Source: Pannonibacter anstelovis (GTDB taxonomy: Bacteria > Pseudomonadota > Alphaproteobacteria > Rhizobiales > Stappiaceae). From it: a stretch of DNA of 64,000 nucleotides. A model generated the notes under the pieces. It did not search any database and was not told the DNA's origin. It saw only the letters and a list, made by a program, of their open reading frames with translations. The stretch is taken from positions 434,001 through 498,000 of the forward strand of contig NZ_JBAKBF010000003.1 of the NCBI RefSeq assembly GCF_036881715.1. The letters run 5' to 3'. Positions 36,801-49,914 of the stretch are shown piece by piece (within the stretch, counting starts at the first letter, position 1; each line of letters opens with the position of its first letter). A program made the position numbers and the translations under genes.

Positions 36801-38684
36801 ATCCAGAGCGAGCCCTTCACCGTGGCCGGTGTGGGTGACATGTCGGGCGACGTCTTCGGCAACGGCATGCTGCTGTCAAAGGAAATCCGCCTTGTTGCGG
36901 CCTTCGACCACCGCGACATCTTCATTGATCCCACCCCGGATGCGGCTTCCAGCTTTGCCGAACGCAAGCGGCTGTTCGACATGGGCCGCTCGTCCTGGGC
37001 GGACTATGACAAGAGCCTGATTTCCGCCGGTGGCGGGGTCTTCTCCCGCCAGCTGAAGTCGGTCCCGCTCAGCGAGGAAGCCCAGCAGCTGCTTGGTATT
37101 CCCCGGGCGAAGGCAACGCCGCAGGAGGTGATGACCGCCATCCTGAAGCTCAACGTTGATCTGATGTGGTTCGGCGGCATCGGCACCTATATCCGCGCCA
37201 GCACGGAGACAGATGCGGACGCAGGCGACCGTGCTAATGATGCCATCCGCATCACCGCGCGCGAGGTGCGGGCCAAGGTCATCGGCGAGGGCGCAAACCT
37301 CGGTATGACGCAGCGCGCCCGTATCGAGTTTGGCCGCCGGGGCGGGCGTTCCAACTCGGACGCCATCGACAACTCTGCCGGCGTGAACTCGTCGGACATG
37401 GAAGTGAACATCAAGATCGCGCTGGGCGCTGCCGTCCAGTCGGGCAAGCTCGACATTCCCGCCCGCAACGTGCTTCTGGCGCAGATGACGGACGAAGTGG
37501 CGGAGCTGGTGCTGCGCAACAACTACCTGCAGTCCCTCGCCATCTCCATGACGGAGCAGCGCGGGCTGGAGGACTTCGGTTATCAGGGCCGCATGATGCG
37601 CCAGCTGGAGCAGGCGGGCCATCTCGACCGGCAGGTGGAATTCCTGCCCGACGATGCGGCGCTGGCAGAACTGGAGAAGGCCGGGTTGTTCCTCACCCGT
37701 GCCGAGCTTGGCGTGCTTCTCGCCTATGCCAAGATCACGCTCTATGACGCGCTGCTGGAAAGTGACGTGCCGGACGATGATTATCTGGCGCGCGAACTCT
37801 TCCGTTATTTCCCGGACCAGATGGCGGATGCCTATGCCGAGGAAATCCGGGGCCACCGGCTGCGGCGGGAAATCATTGCAACGATGCTGGCCAACTCCAT
37901 GGTCAACCGCTGCGGGCCGACCTTCATCACCCGTATCGCCGATCAGACCGGTGCCAGCGCCGCCGAGATTGCCCGCGGCTTTGTCGCCGTGCGCAACAGC
38001 TATGGCCTGACGGACCTCAACGAGGAAATCGACGGGCTTGACACGAAGATCGACGGCAAGGTGCAGCTCGATCTTTATGCCGAGGTGCAGAACCTGTTCC
38101 TCGATCAGGTGGTCTGGTTCCGCCGCCATGTTTCCTTCAAGGACGGTATCGAGGCGGTGGTGGAACGCTTCCGCGCCGGGATTGACGCGATGCGGCCGCA
38201 TCTGGAGAAAGCCGTCACGCCCGCGCAGGCGGCGCTTCTGGCTGCAGCGGTGGAAGAGAACGTGGCCAAGGGCGTGCCGGAGCCGCTGGCCCGCCGTATC
38301 ACCTGGCTGCCCGTGGAAGCGACCATTCCGGATATCGTGCTCATTGCCGGCGAAACCGGCGCAGAACTGGATGCAGCGGCCTCAACCTTCTTCGTGGTGG
38401 CGGCGCATTTCGGCATTGCCGAGATGGGAATCCGGGCACGGAATCTGGTGGTCGCGGATTATTACGACGGGCTTGCACTCGACCGGGCTCTGGCAACGCT
38501 TTCCGATGCGCACCGCCAGCTGACGGCGGCAGCGCTCAGGGCTGGCGGCTTTGTCAACTGGCTGGCTGCGCACGAGGCTGAAGTTGCCCGGACGACCCGC
38601 TCGGTGGCGGAGATCCTGGAAGGCTCGATCAGTGTGTCCAAGTTCTCGGTCGCTGCAAGCCTGCTGGCGGAAATCGCCCGCTAA
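33867..38684 (+). CDS. gdhB: Large NAD-dependent glutamate dehydrogenase
   Basis: This 1605-residue enzyme of the 180-kDa (L180) class oxidises glutamate to 2-oxoglutarate. The long N-terminal regulatory half includes ACT-like segments. The catalytic half (about residues 760-1250) contains GVHLRFGKVARGGLRWSDRPQDFRTEVLGLVKAQQVKNAVIVPVGSKGG and the GVGDMSGDVFGNG dinucleotide site. Length is normal for the class. AGGAGG lies 6-7 bases before ATG 33867, and a strong terminator follows the stop codon. The gene symbol is the one used for this class in several proteobacteria. Confidence 0.95.
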   Translation: MAQAREIQKAKLIEEVSKILTSKAETAGSGLADFAAELYQQGAAEDLVAYSADELAAFARAAFHDFSLHPKGTSRISVANPSFKTKGKMAGEVTVIELVNDNMPFLVDSVMAELHDSKLTVHLVLHPIYNVERGAQGELVSFSGHQGGAAREDHQESVIHIHVSRIASDEARQGLEQRLTRIMDDVRAAVVDWKAMRKRLTKAVNTYKTAQADGSSNELWEAIQFLEWMADDNFIFLGMREYTFDGGAGEGELTPVDSTGLGLLADPDMRVLRRGGEFVQITPEIREFLMRPDPLIIAKANVKSRVHRRVYMDYVGTKMFDASGKMTGELRIVGLFASTAYNEPTGTIPFLRRKVSNVLAKAGFDSDSHSGRALTNVMETFPRDELFQIDHETLYDFAMAILQLDERPRIRVLARPEKFDRYVSILCYVPRDRYTTEVRLNIGTYFAHVFDGHLSAWYVTYPEGPLARVHFIIGRSSGKTPSVAQDELEKSVASIIRTWPDGLMDAFKENFSPEVAERLSDRYALAFHGGYKEVYNAENALADVQKIESLSEDRQTTITFFRSSGAPDTRLSLKVFHLEAPIPLSARVPLLENMGFKVINERTYRITPEGMPFCYLHEMTLEAAKGGSIELSSDLKGRLEALFMAVWLGQAESDGYNALVLTANLGWRDIAMVRALSKYLRQVGIRYSEDYMWTTLNNYPVIAAKLVELFHVRFNPALSEADRTLNAARIENELSSEFDAVVSLDDDRILRRFQNVIDAILRTNFFQLDADGKPKPTFAFKIDSRRIDDMPQPKPFREISVYSPRVEGVHLRFGKVARGGLRWSDRPQDFRTEVLGLVKAQQVKNAVIVPVGSKGGFVPKRLPAGGDREAVFAEGTEAYKIFVSSLLDVTDNLKGDQILPPLEVVRHDGDDPYLVVAADKGTATFSDTANGISTSRDFWLGDAFASGGSAGYDHKKMGITARGAWEAVKRHFREMNRDIQSEPFTVAGVGDMSGDVFGNGMLLSKEIRLVAAFDHRDIFIDPTPDAASSFAERKRLFDMGRSSWADYDKSLISAGGGVFSRQLKSVPLSEEAQQLLGIPRAKATPQEVMTAILKLNVDLMWFGGIGTYIRASTETDADAGDRANDAIRITAREVRAKVIGEGANLGMTQRARIEFGRRGGRSNSDAIDNSAGVNSSDMEVNIKIALGAAVQSGKLDIPARNVLLAQMTDEVAELVLRNNYLQSLAISMTEQRGLEDFGYQGRMMRQLEQAGHLDRQVEFLPDDAALAELEKAGLFLTRAELGVLLAYAKITLYDALLESDVPDDDYLARELFRYFPDQMADAYAEEIRGHRLRREIIATMLANSMVNRCGPTFITRIADQTGASAAEIARGFVAVRNSYGLTDLNEEIDGLDTKIDGKVQLDLYAEVQNLFLDQVVWFRRHVSFKDGIEAVVERFRAGIDAMRPHLEKAVTPAQAALLAAAVEENVAKGVPEPLARRITWLPVEATIPDIVLIAGETGAELDAAASTFFVVAAHFGIAEMGIRARNLVVADYYDGLALDRALATLSDAHRQLTAAALRAGGFVNWLAAHEAEVARTTRSVAEILEGSISVSKFSVAASLLAEIAR

Positions 38685-38694
38685 TGCCTGCTCC

Positions 38695-38728
38695 GCCGGT
38701 CCGGGCTTGGTTGCCCGGACCGGCTTTT
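38695..38728 (+). terminator. Intrinsic terminator of the glutamate dehydrogenase gene
   Basis: A perfect 12-bp stem (38695-38706 with 38713-38724) around TTGGTT is followed by TTTT. Confidence 0.85.
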
Positions 38729-38758
38729 ACCGGCTCAGCATCCCTGCCATAACGCGTC

Positions 38759-39625
38759 ATGACCGCCGTTTTCCGCTTCGCGCCTTCCCCCAATGGCTAT
38801 CTGCATCTGGGGCACGCCCTGTCGGCGCTGCTCAACCAGAAGCTTGCGCAAGCCGCTGGCGGGCGGATGCTGCTGCGGATCGAGGACATCGACACGGCCC
38901 GCTGCACGCCCGCACTGAAAGCGGCGATGCTGGAGGATCTCCGCTGGATTGGCTTTGCCCATGAAGAGCTGCCTCGCCGCCAGTCAGAGCATTTCGGCGA
39001 ATATGCTGCAGCTCTTGCCCGTTTGCAGTCCATGGGGCTGGTCTACGAGGCCTATCTCACCCGCTCCGAGATCCGGGGCTTCGTTGCCGAGACGGAGGCG
39101 CAGGGAAAACCCTGGCCGCAGGATCCGGACGGGGCGCCGCTCTATCCCGGCGATGCGGCCTTGCTGGGCGCGGGCGAGATTGAACGCCGCCGGGCATCCG
39201 GCGCGCCCTTTGCCCTCCGGCTCGACATGCGCAAGGCTGTGAGCCTGCTGAAAGGGCCGCTGTGCTGGCAGGAAGAAGGGGCGGAAGGCCAGGGCCGCAC
39301 GGTTACGGCTGATCCGCTTGCCTGGGGTGACGTCATCCTTGCCCGCAAGGACACGCCGACGAGCTATCATCTCTCCGTCACGCTGGATGATGCCCTGCAA
39401 GGGGTGACGCATGTGGTGCGGGGGCAGGATCTGTTTCTCGCCACTTCCGTGCACCGCCTGCTGCAGGTCCTGCTTGGCCTGCCGGAGCCGCGCTATCATC
39501 ACCACCGGCTGATCCTGGGGGCGGACGGGCGGAAATTGTCCAAGTCGGAAGGCCACACGGCCCTGAGGGAATTGCGTGCTGCCGGATGGACGGTGGAGGA
39601 CGTGCGCCGCCGGATCGGGATCTGA
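38759..39625 (+). CDS. gluQRS: Glutamyl-Q tRNA(Asp) synthetase
   Basis: This 288-residue truncated GluRS paralogue attaches glutamate to queuosine at position 34 of tRNA-Asp. The HIGH motif is HLGH (residues 16-19) and the KMSKS motif is KLSKS near the C-terminus (LILGADGRKLSKSEGHTALREL). The anticodon-binding domain of true GluRS is absent, as expected. It depends on queuosine, whose preQ1 precursor pathway is encoded at 20.5-22.8 kb. It converges with the AEC permease gene two bases away. Confidence 0.93.
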   Translation: MTAVFRFAPSPNGYLHLGHALSALLNQKLAQAAGGRMLLRIEDIDTARCTPALKAAMLEDLRWIGFAHEELPRRQSEHFGEYAAALARLQSMGLVYEAYLTRSEIRGFVAETEAQGKPWPQDPDGAPLYPGDAALLGAGEIERRRASGAPFALRLDMRKAVSLLKGPLCWQEEGAEGQGRTVTADPLAWGDVILARKDTPTSYHLSVTLDDALQGVTHVVRGQDLFLATSVHRLLQVLLGLPEPRYHHHRLILGADGRKLSKSEGHTALRELRAAGWTVEDVRRRIGI

Positions 39626-39627
39626 AT

Positions 39628-40593
39628 TCAGATCAGTCCCAGCATGTCCAGCGCCAGCACCCATGCACCGCAAGTGACGACGGCTGCGGCGGTGGTGAGG
39701 GTGATGGAATTGGCTGACATGGCGTGTCCCGTGCCATAGCGGTTGGCGAAGATGTAGACATTGACGCCAGTCGGGCAGGCGGCTGTCAGCGTCATGGCCG
39801 CAGTCCAGACTGGCGGCAGGGCAAAGACATAGGCGCAGAGCACCAGCACGATGGCGGGCATCACCAGAACCTTCAGCACGCTGAGGATGATGCCTGCGCC
39901 CAGATTGCCGCGGATGCCATAGAGCACCATGCTCATGCCCAGCGAGAACAGGGCGACGGGCAGGGCGGTGGAGGAGAGCCGGTTGATCACATCCGCCGGA
40001 ATGCCCGTGAGCGGCAGGGAGAACACCCGCCACACCAGCGAGGCAAGGATCGCCACAACAATCGGATTGGTGATCAGGCTGGCGAGGATCTTCTTGAGAA
40101 GAACGGGGAGTGACTGGGATCCGCCGGCGCCATCGGCTGCGGCCGCCCGCTCCATCAAGACCGCGATGACGATGGTCATCACCGGCAGATGCACGGAAAT
40201 CAGCAATACCAGCGGCAGCAGGCCGTCCGGACCCAGAACGGAAGACACAAGCGGAATGCCGACCATCACGGTGTTGGCAAAGGCGGCGGATACGCCCGCA
40301 ATTACCCCTGCCCGCGAATCACGGGCAAAAATCTTGCGCACGATCAGCGTGGCGGTGGCCCAGGTGAGGGCAACGCCGCTGAAATAGGCCGCCCAGAGCG
40401 CCCAGGGAAAGCCGTGATCCATCGAGACCGTTGCCAGTGTCTTGAAGATGAGCGAGGGGATCGCCACCACAAAGACGAACTGGCCGAGCCCTTCGCCCAC
40501 GGACTGGGAGAGAAGGCCCGTGCGCGCTGCCAGATAGCCGAGCCCGACAAGCACGAAAACGGGAACAACGATGGTCAGGATCTGCTCAAACAT
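39628..40593 (-). CDS. AEC family permease
   Basis: This 321-residue membrane protein of the auxin-efflux-carrier (AEC) family has about ten hydrophobic segments and N- and C-terminal halves with the usual pattern (MFEQILTIVVPVFVLVGLGYLAARTGLL; VMPAIVLVLCAYVFALPP… ACPTGVNVYIFANRYG). Bacterial members move malate, malonate or other carboxylates; the substrate is not evident here. ATG 40593 has GGAA 6-8 bases upstream. Confidence 0.9.
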   Translation of the reverse strand: MFEQILTIVVPVFVLVGLGYLAARTGLLSQSVGEGLGQFVFVVAIPSLIFKTLATVSMDHGFPWALWAAYFSGVALTWATATLIVRKIFARDSRAGVIAGVSAAFANTVMVGIPLVSSVLGPDGLLPLVLLISVHLPVMTIVIAVLMERAAAADGAGGSQSLPVLLKKILASLITNPIVVAILASLVWRVFSLPLTGIPADVINRLSSTALPVALFSLGMSMVLYGIRGNLGAGIILSVLKVLVMPAIVLVLCAYVFALPPVWTAAMTLTAACPTGVNVYIFANRYGTGHAMSANSITLTTAAAVVTCGAWVLALDMLGLI

Positions 40594-40828
40594 TGCGGGT
40601 TCCAGAATGCATCCGGGATGGATATCAGAGCGGGCACAGCAGAGCGCTGCGGACAAGGCGGGACGGCAGGTGTACGGCGCATGGACCAGCCCAGGGCACC
40701 GTGACACAATGGGATGAAGCCGCGCGATTCAGGCATGCGGCGCAGCCGCATCACGGGTGCAACTGTAGAAGAGGCGCGGCTTGCCGGTCAACCGGAAGCC
40801 CTTATGACGCTGGTGGCAGGGGAACAGC

Positions 40829-41974
40829 ATGACGGGTAAGGAGAAGGGCAGTCCCGAAAGCCAGCGGCTTGCCCTCATGGCCCATGATCTGCGCACGCCG
40901 CTCAATGCCATGCGGCTGACGGCGGAGCTGATCGGCATGGAGCCGCTGAGCCCTCTGCAGCAGGTGCGCCTTGCAACGCTGATTGCCGCCATCGACGGTC
41001 TTGCGGAGATGACCTCCGGGGTGCTGAACGAGGGCCGTGCAGCGGCTGGTCTGGCGCCTCTGCCGCAGCCTGCGCGGGCCGCGCAGGAAGGTGCAGATGC
41101 CGGGCGGATGGTGCTGGAAATTGCCGGTCTGTTCGAGCCGCTTGCCAAGGCCAAAGGTCTGCCTCTTGCCGTCAGCGTGCCGGAGGCGCCGCTTTTCTGT
41201 CCGCCGGAGCTGCAGATGGCTCTGCGCCGTGCGGCTACCGTGCTCCTCGACAATGCCATCCGCTACACCCCGCGCGGGCAGGTGCGGGCGGTGCTGCGCG
41301 AGGAGGCGGGTACTCTTTTGCTGGAGATCACCGACACGGGGCCAGGGATTGGTGTGATGGAGCGCCGCCGCCTGTTCCGCCCTTTTACACGCGGAACCGC
41401 AGGCCGCGCCGGAGATGGCAGCAGCTCGGGCCTTGGCCTTTGGGGGGCGGCGGAGGTGGTGAAGGCAGCTGGCGGGCGGCTGGATCTGGATGACGCACCG
41501 GGCGGCGGCTGCCGTTTTTCAGTGCATTTGCCGCTGCCGGGCGGCGGGGGCGCCTCCGGGTCTGGTTCCGCCCAGCCGGGGCCGCATGTGCTGATCGTCG
41601 ATGACAACGAAACCAACCGGCGTCTGCTTGCCGCCTTGCTGGAGTCCTTTGCCATGACCAGTGACGCAGCCGGGACCGGCCAGCAGGCCGTGAACATGGC
41701 AGCGGCAACGGCTTATGACGGGGTGCTGCTTGATCTGCATATGCCGGGCATGGACGGCATGGAAACCGCTGCCGCCCTGCGCCTCGGGCCGGATGGCGCT
41801 CGTCTGCCGCTGATTGCGGTGACGGCCGCGCTGGAATCAGTGGGCGACCGCAAGCTGCGGCAGGCCGGGTTTGACGACGTGCTGCCCAAACCCATTTCTC
41901 CCTCGCAGCTCTACCAGACCCTCAACCTCGCCCGAACCCGGCACAAGCTGCGGCTGGAGGAGATGGCGGGGTAG
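40829..41974 (+). CDS. Soluble hybrid histidine kinase/response regulator
   Basis: This 381-residue protein begins almost directly with the phosphoacceptor helix (H19 in LMAHDLRTPLNAMRL). It continues with a HATPase_c domain (about residues 125-235: N box LLDNAIRYTPRG, DTGPGIG, SSSGLGLWGAAEVV) and ends in a receiver domain (about 250-370, VLIVDDNETNRRLL, VLLDLHMPGMDG, LPKPISPSQL). It lacks a sensor domain and any membrane segment. No output regulator is adjacent, so its input and target are unknown. GGGGAACAGC precedes the start. Confidence 0.9.
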   Translation: MTGKEKGSPESQRLALMAHDLRTPLNAMRLTAELIGMEPLSPLQQVRLATLIAAIDGLAEMTSGVLNEGRAAAGLAPLPQPARAAQEGADAGRMVLEIAGLFEPLAKAKGLPLAVSVPEAPLFCPPELQMALRRAATVLLDNAIRYTPRGQVRAVLREEAGTLLLEITDTGPGIGVMERRRLFRPFTRGTAGRAGDGSSSGLGLWGAAEVVKAAGGRLDLDDAPGGGCRFSVHLPLPGGGGASGSGSAQPGPHVLIVDDNETNRRLLAALLESFAMTSDAAGTGQQAVNMAAATAYDGVLLDLHMPGMDGMETAAALRLGPDGARLPLIAVTAALESVGDRKLRQAGFDDVLPKPISPSQLYQTLNLARTRHKLRLEEMAG

Positions 41975-41996
41975 GGGGTAGTGGTTCCATTTCTTC

Positions 41997-42181
41997 TCCA
42001 TCGTCATCCCGGCCAAGCGAAGCGCGAGCCGGGACCGGTGAGCCGGGGTGCGAGTTGGCTTGGCTGGCGGGTTGAGCCTTTCACCGCATAAGGTGTTCGC
42101 ATCCAAGTTTGCGTTCGAACCGGTAGGCCTCGGCTCACCGGTACCGGATCTCCGCTTCGCTGCGTCCGGTATGACGATGGA
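41997..42181. repeat. Inverted palindromic repeat element
   Basis: Two arms face each other: 41997-42045 (starting TCCATCGTCAT) and 42130-42181 (ending ATGACGATGGA). The outer 11 bases and the CACCGG/CCGGTG-type inner blocks are exact inverted copies. Each arm also contains its own CCGG-type hairpin around a GCGAAGCG core. The pattern resembles the extragenic palindromic repeats of rhizobia. The 274-base gap between the hybrid kinase and acnA holds this element and the acnA terminator, and no gene. Confidence 0.7.
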
Positions 42182-42197
42182 GGGGCTGCGCAAAGAT

Positions 42198-42225
42198 AAG
42201 GGCCGCCCCATGTGGAGCGGCCCTT
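42198..42225 (-). terminator. Terminator downstream of acnA
   Basis: A perfect 9-bp stem (AAGGGCCGC 42198-42206 with 42217-42225) lies 24 bases past the acnA stop, with a short T run on either side. Confidence 0.65.
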
Positions 42226-42248
42226 TCCGTTTTGCGCTTAAAGGATGG

Positions 42249-44927
<2,679 letters not shown>

Positions 44928-45445
44928 GTCGAGCACTCTCCTCTCAAGACCGGGCGCGGCGGCGGGATGGTGCCTGCCCGGAGGATTAAAGATCTCTGGT
45001 TCCGGCCATTGCCGGATCTGACTGGCCTCTTGCCGGGCCTCGCCTTTGGTGCCGCGCAGAACCCGCCGCTGCCCGCAGTCGGGCAGGGCAAGAGGCTGCT
45101 GCATGCTGCCCCTATAGCCGGTTTTGGCTTTTGCGGCGAGTCATGCACGAAGCATCTGCAACTGGAACCGGTCCGCAGGCGTTGTTTCAACCTTTTGGGC
45201 CGGCCTTCGGGACGCCTCGCAGTAAAAGGCTTCGGCATCAGATATTGGGTTTATTTTTCAAAGGGCAACAGGGGTCAAGGACAAAGACCCGCATTCAGTT
45301 TAAGGGTAATGGAAAGCGCTTGAATGACATTGCATACTATTGTATACCGCGCTGAAAAATAACACTCAGCCCGCTTGCCCCGGCCCGCCAGAAGTGACCG
45401 CGATCCGGAGGTTGGCACTGACCAACAAGGGATTCCGGGATCACC
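44928..45445. promoter_or_regulatory. acnA/acnB divergent intergenic region
   Basis: This 518-base gap holds no convincing gene. The part nearest acnA is GC-rich. From about 45240 to 45360 it becomes distinctly A/T-richer, as expected of promoter DNA, and contains the tandem element annotated separately. Both acn promoters presumably lie here; no confident -10/-35 pair was assigned. Confidence 0.5.
45329..45348. promoter_or_regulatory. Tandem 10-bp ATTGYATACY element upstream of acnB
   Basis: Two adjacent decamers, ATTGCATACT and ATTGTATACC, differ only by C/T transitions and are spaced one helical turn apart. ATTGTATAC matches half of the ATTGTATACAAT operator of GntR-family regulators such as MdcY. 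They are about 100 bases upstream of the acnB start and may be operator sites. Confidence 0.45.
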
Positions 45446-48238
<2,793 letters not shown>

Positions 48239-48279
48239 GCCGCCAGAGCCATCTGAGCCTCTGATGGCCTGACTTTCAG

Positions 48280-48331
48280 CGGCCGCCCGTCCTGCGAGGA
48301 TCCTATCGGATCTGACCCGGACGGGCGGCCG
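48280..48331 (+). terminator. Intrinsic terminator of acnB
   Basis: A perfect 13-bp GC-rich stem (48280-48292 with 48319-48331) closes a loop that itself folds (GATCC/GGATC), followed by TTCTGTTGT. A smaller stem (GCCATC/GATGGC, 48248-48268) precedes it. Confidence 0.75.
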
Positions 48332-48417
48332 TTCTGTTGTGAGGCACAGCTCTGCCCTCTCTCTACGCAGTTCTAGCTGCTTGCCATCGTCCGGGGGGCA
48401 TCCTAACAAGGACCGGA

Positions 48418-48441
48418 ATGAAGCGCGGAGCTGTCCCCTGA
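48418..48441 (+). other. Seven-codon reading frame overlapping the ccmA start
   Basis: ATG 48418 follows AAGGA by 5 bases and reads MKRGAVP before TGA 48439-48441. That stop overlaps the CTG used as the ccmA start (sequence CTGA). It could be a leader peptide coupling translation, or the true 5' end of ccmA if one C of the CCCC run has been lost or is slipped over. Confidence 0.4.
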
Positions 48442-49103
48442 AACTGATTGCCGACAAACTTGCCGTGGACCGGGGCGGGCGCCGGGTGTTCGCCGGATTG
48501 AGCTTTCAGCTCGAGGCGGGCCGGGCGCTGGTCATCACCGGCGCCAATGGGGTCGGCAAGTCGACACTGTTGCGCACATTGGCGGGGCTTGTGCCGGTGA
48601 GTGAGGGCAAGCTGGCACTGGAGGGCGGTCAGCCGGACCGGAGCCTTGCCGAACACGCCCACTATTTCGGCCATGAAAGCGCGGTGAAGCGTGCCCTGAG
48701 TGTGCTGGAAAACCTTGAGTTCTGGCGCAGCTTCATGGTCCCGGCCCGGCCGGAGGGTTTTGCAGGCGAGGTGTTGCAGCCGCTGGATATTCTCGACCGG
48801 CTGGGCATCGCGCATACGGCGAACCTGCCTGCGGCCTATCTGTCGGCTGGGCAAACCCGGCGGCTGGCGCTGGCGCGCCTGTTCGTGACGCCGCGCCCCA
48901 TCTGGCTGATGGATGAGCCGACATCGGCCCTCGACAAGGCCTCCGAAGCGCAGCTTCTCGGTTTCATGAACGCGCATCTGGCTGCAGGCGGGCAGATCGT
49001 CACTGCCACCCACTCAGAACTTGCGCTTCATCCCGCCGATGCGCTGCATCTGGCTGCTCCCGAGCAGGGAGACGAGGTTGAAGATGAGGGAGATGAGGCA
49101 TGA
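48438..49103 (+). CDS. ccmA: Heme exporter ATPase CcmA
   Basis: This protein of about 221 residues is the ABC ATPase of the CcmABCD complex that releases heme-loaded CcmE for cytochrome c maturation. Walker A GANGVGKST, signature LSAGQTRRLALARL and Walker B IWLMDEPTSALD are present. The family N-terminus (KLIADKLAVDRGGRRVFAGLSF) begins right after a CTG codon with GGAG seven bases upstream. The only conventional in-frame start is GTG 48339, about 100 bases earlier, so a CTG start is the simplest reading. The stop overlaps ccmB (ATGA). Confidence 0.85.
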   Translation: MKLIADKLAVDRGGRRVFAGLSFQLEAGRALVITGANGVGKSTLLRTLAGLVPVSEGKLALEGGQPDRSLAEHAHYFGHESAVKRALSVLENLEFWRSFMVPARPEGFAGEVLQPLDILDRLGIAHTANLPAAYLSAGQTRRLALARLFVTPRPIWLMDEPTSALDKASEAQLLGFMNAHLAAGGQIVTATHSELALHPADALHLAAPEQGDEVEDEGDEA

Positions 49104-49771
49104 ACGGCTGGTTCCTTGCCCTCGTTGCCCGTGAATTCCGTCTTGCCGTCCGGGTTGGCGGGGGGGCGCTGATCGGCGTGCTGTTCTTTCTGGCCGTGGT
49201 CACGGTCATTCCCTTTGGCGTCGGGCCGGATCTCAATCTTCTGTCCCGTATCGGCCCGGCGATCCTCTGGATCGGCGCGCTGCTGTCGGCGCTGCTGGGG
49301 CTCGACCGGCTGTTTCAGGCTGACCGGGATGACGGTTCGCTGGATCTGATGCTGATGGCCGGCCAGCCGCTGGAACTGGTGGTGCTGGGCAAGTGCCTTG
49401 CCCATTGGGTGGCGACCGGCCTGCCGCTGGTGCTGGCAGCGCCCGTGCTGGCCGTTTTCCTCAATCTCGGGCCGGTGGCCATGGGGGCGGTGACGCTGAC
49501 CTTGCTGGTGGGCACTCCCGCTCTGACGCTGATCGGTGCAATCGGCGCGGCGCTGACCGTGTCGTTGCGCCGGGGCGGTCTGCTGCTCGCGGTACTGGTG
49601 GTGCCGCTGACGATCCCGGTGCTGATCTTTGGTGTGAGCGCGGCAGATGCTGCGGTGAATGACCCGGTGCCCTTCATGACACCCTTCCTCATTCTCTGCG
49701 CGCTGACGCTGTTTTCGGCTGTCCTCGGGCCCGTGGCGGCGGCGGCTGCCCTCCGGTTTGCGGCGGATTGA
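49100..49771 (+). CDS. ccmB: Heme exporter permease CcmB
   Basis: This 223-residue membrane subunit has six hydrophobic segments. The cytoplasmic DRLFQADRDDGSLDLMLMAGQPLELVVLGKCLAHW loop is characteristic of CcmB. It forms the ABC transporter with CcmA, which it overlaps by four bases. It is followed by a 143-base gap carrying a possible FNR-type box before ccmC. Confidence 0.95.
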   Translation: MNGWFLALVAREFRLAVRVGGGALIGVLFFLAVVTVIPFGVGPDLNLLSRIGPAILWIGALLSALLGLDRLFQADRDDGSLDLMLMAGQPLELVVLGKCLAHWVATGLPLVLAAPVLAVFLNLGPVAMGAVTLTLLVGTPALTLIGAIGAALTVSLRRGGLLLAVLVVPLTIPVLIFGVSAADAAVNDPVPFMTPFLILCALTLFSAVLGPVAAAAALRFAAD

Positions 49772-49816
49772 ACCCGTCAGGGCATGACGCTTTCGTGATT
49801 GCGGTCACATGGGGGC

Positions 49817-49830
49817 TTGACCCAGCGCAA
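49817..49830. promoter_or_regulatory. FNR/FixK-like box upstream of ccmC
   Basis: TTGACCCAGCGCAA is an imperfect version of the TTGAT-N4-ATCAA dyad bound by FNR/FixK regulators. It lies about 85 bases before the ccmC start, where oxygen control of cytochrome c maturation would make sense. The right half-site is degenerate, so this is tentative. Confidence 0.3.
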
Positions 49831-49914
49831 GGCAATGCGAAAACCCTTGAGGCATAGAGAGCGGACCTGCGGCCTTGCATTGCAGCGGCGGGTGAGAGGG
49901 ATTAGAACCATTCC

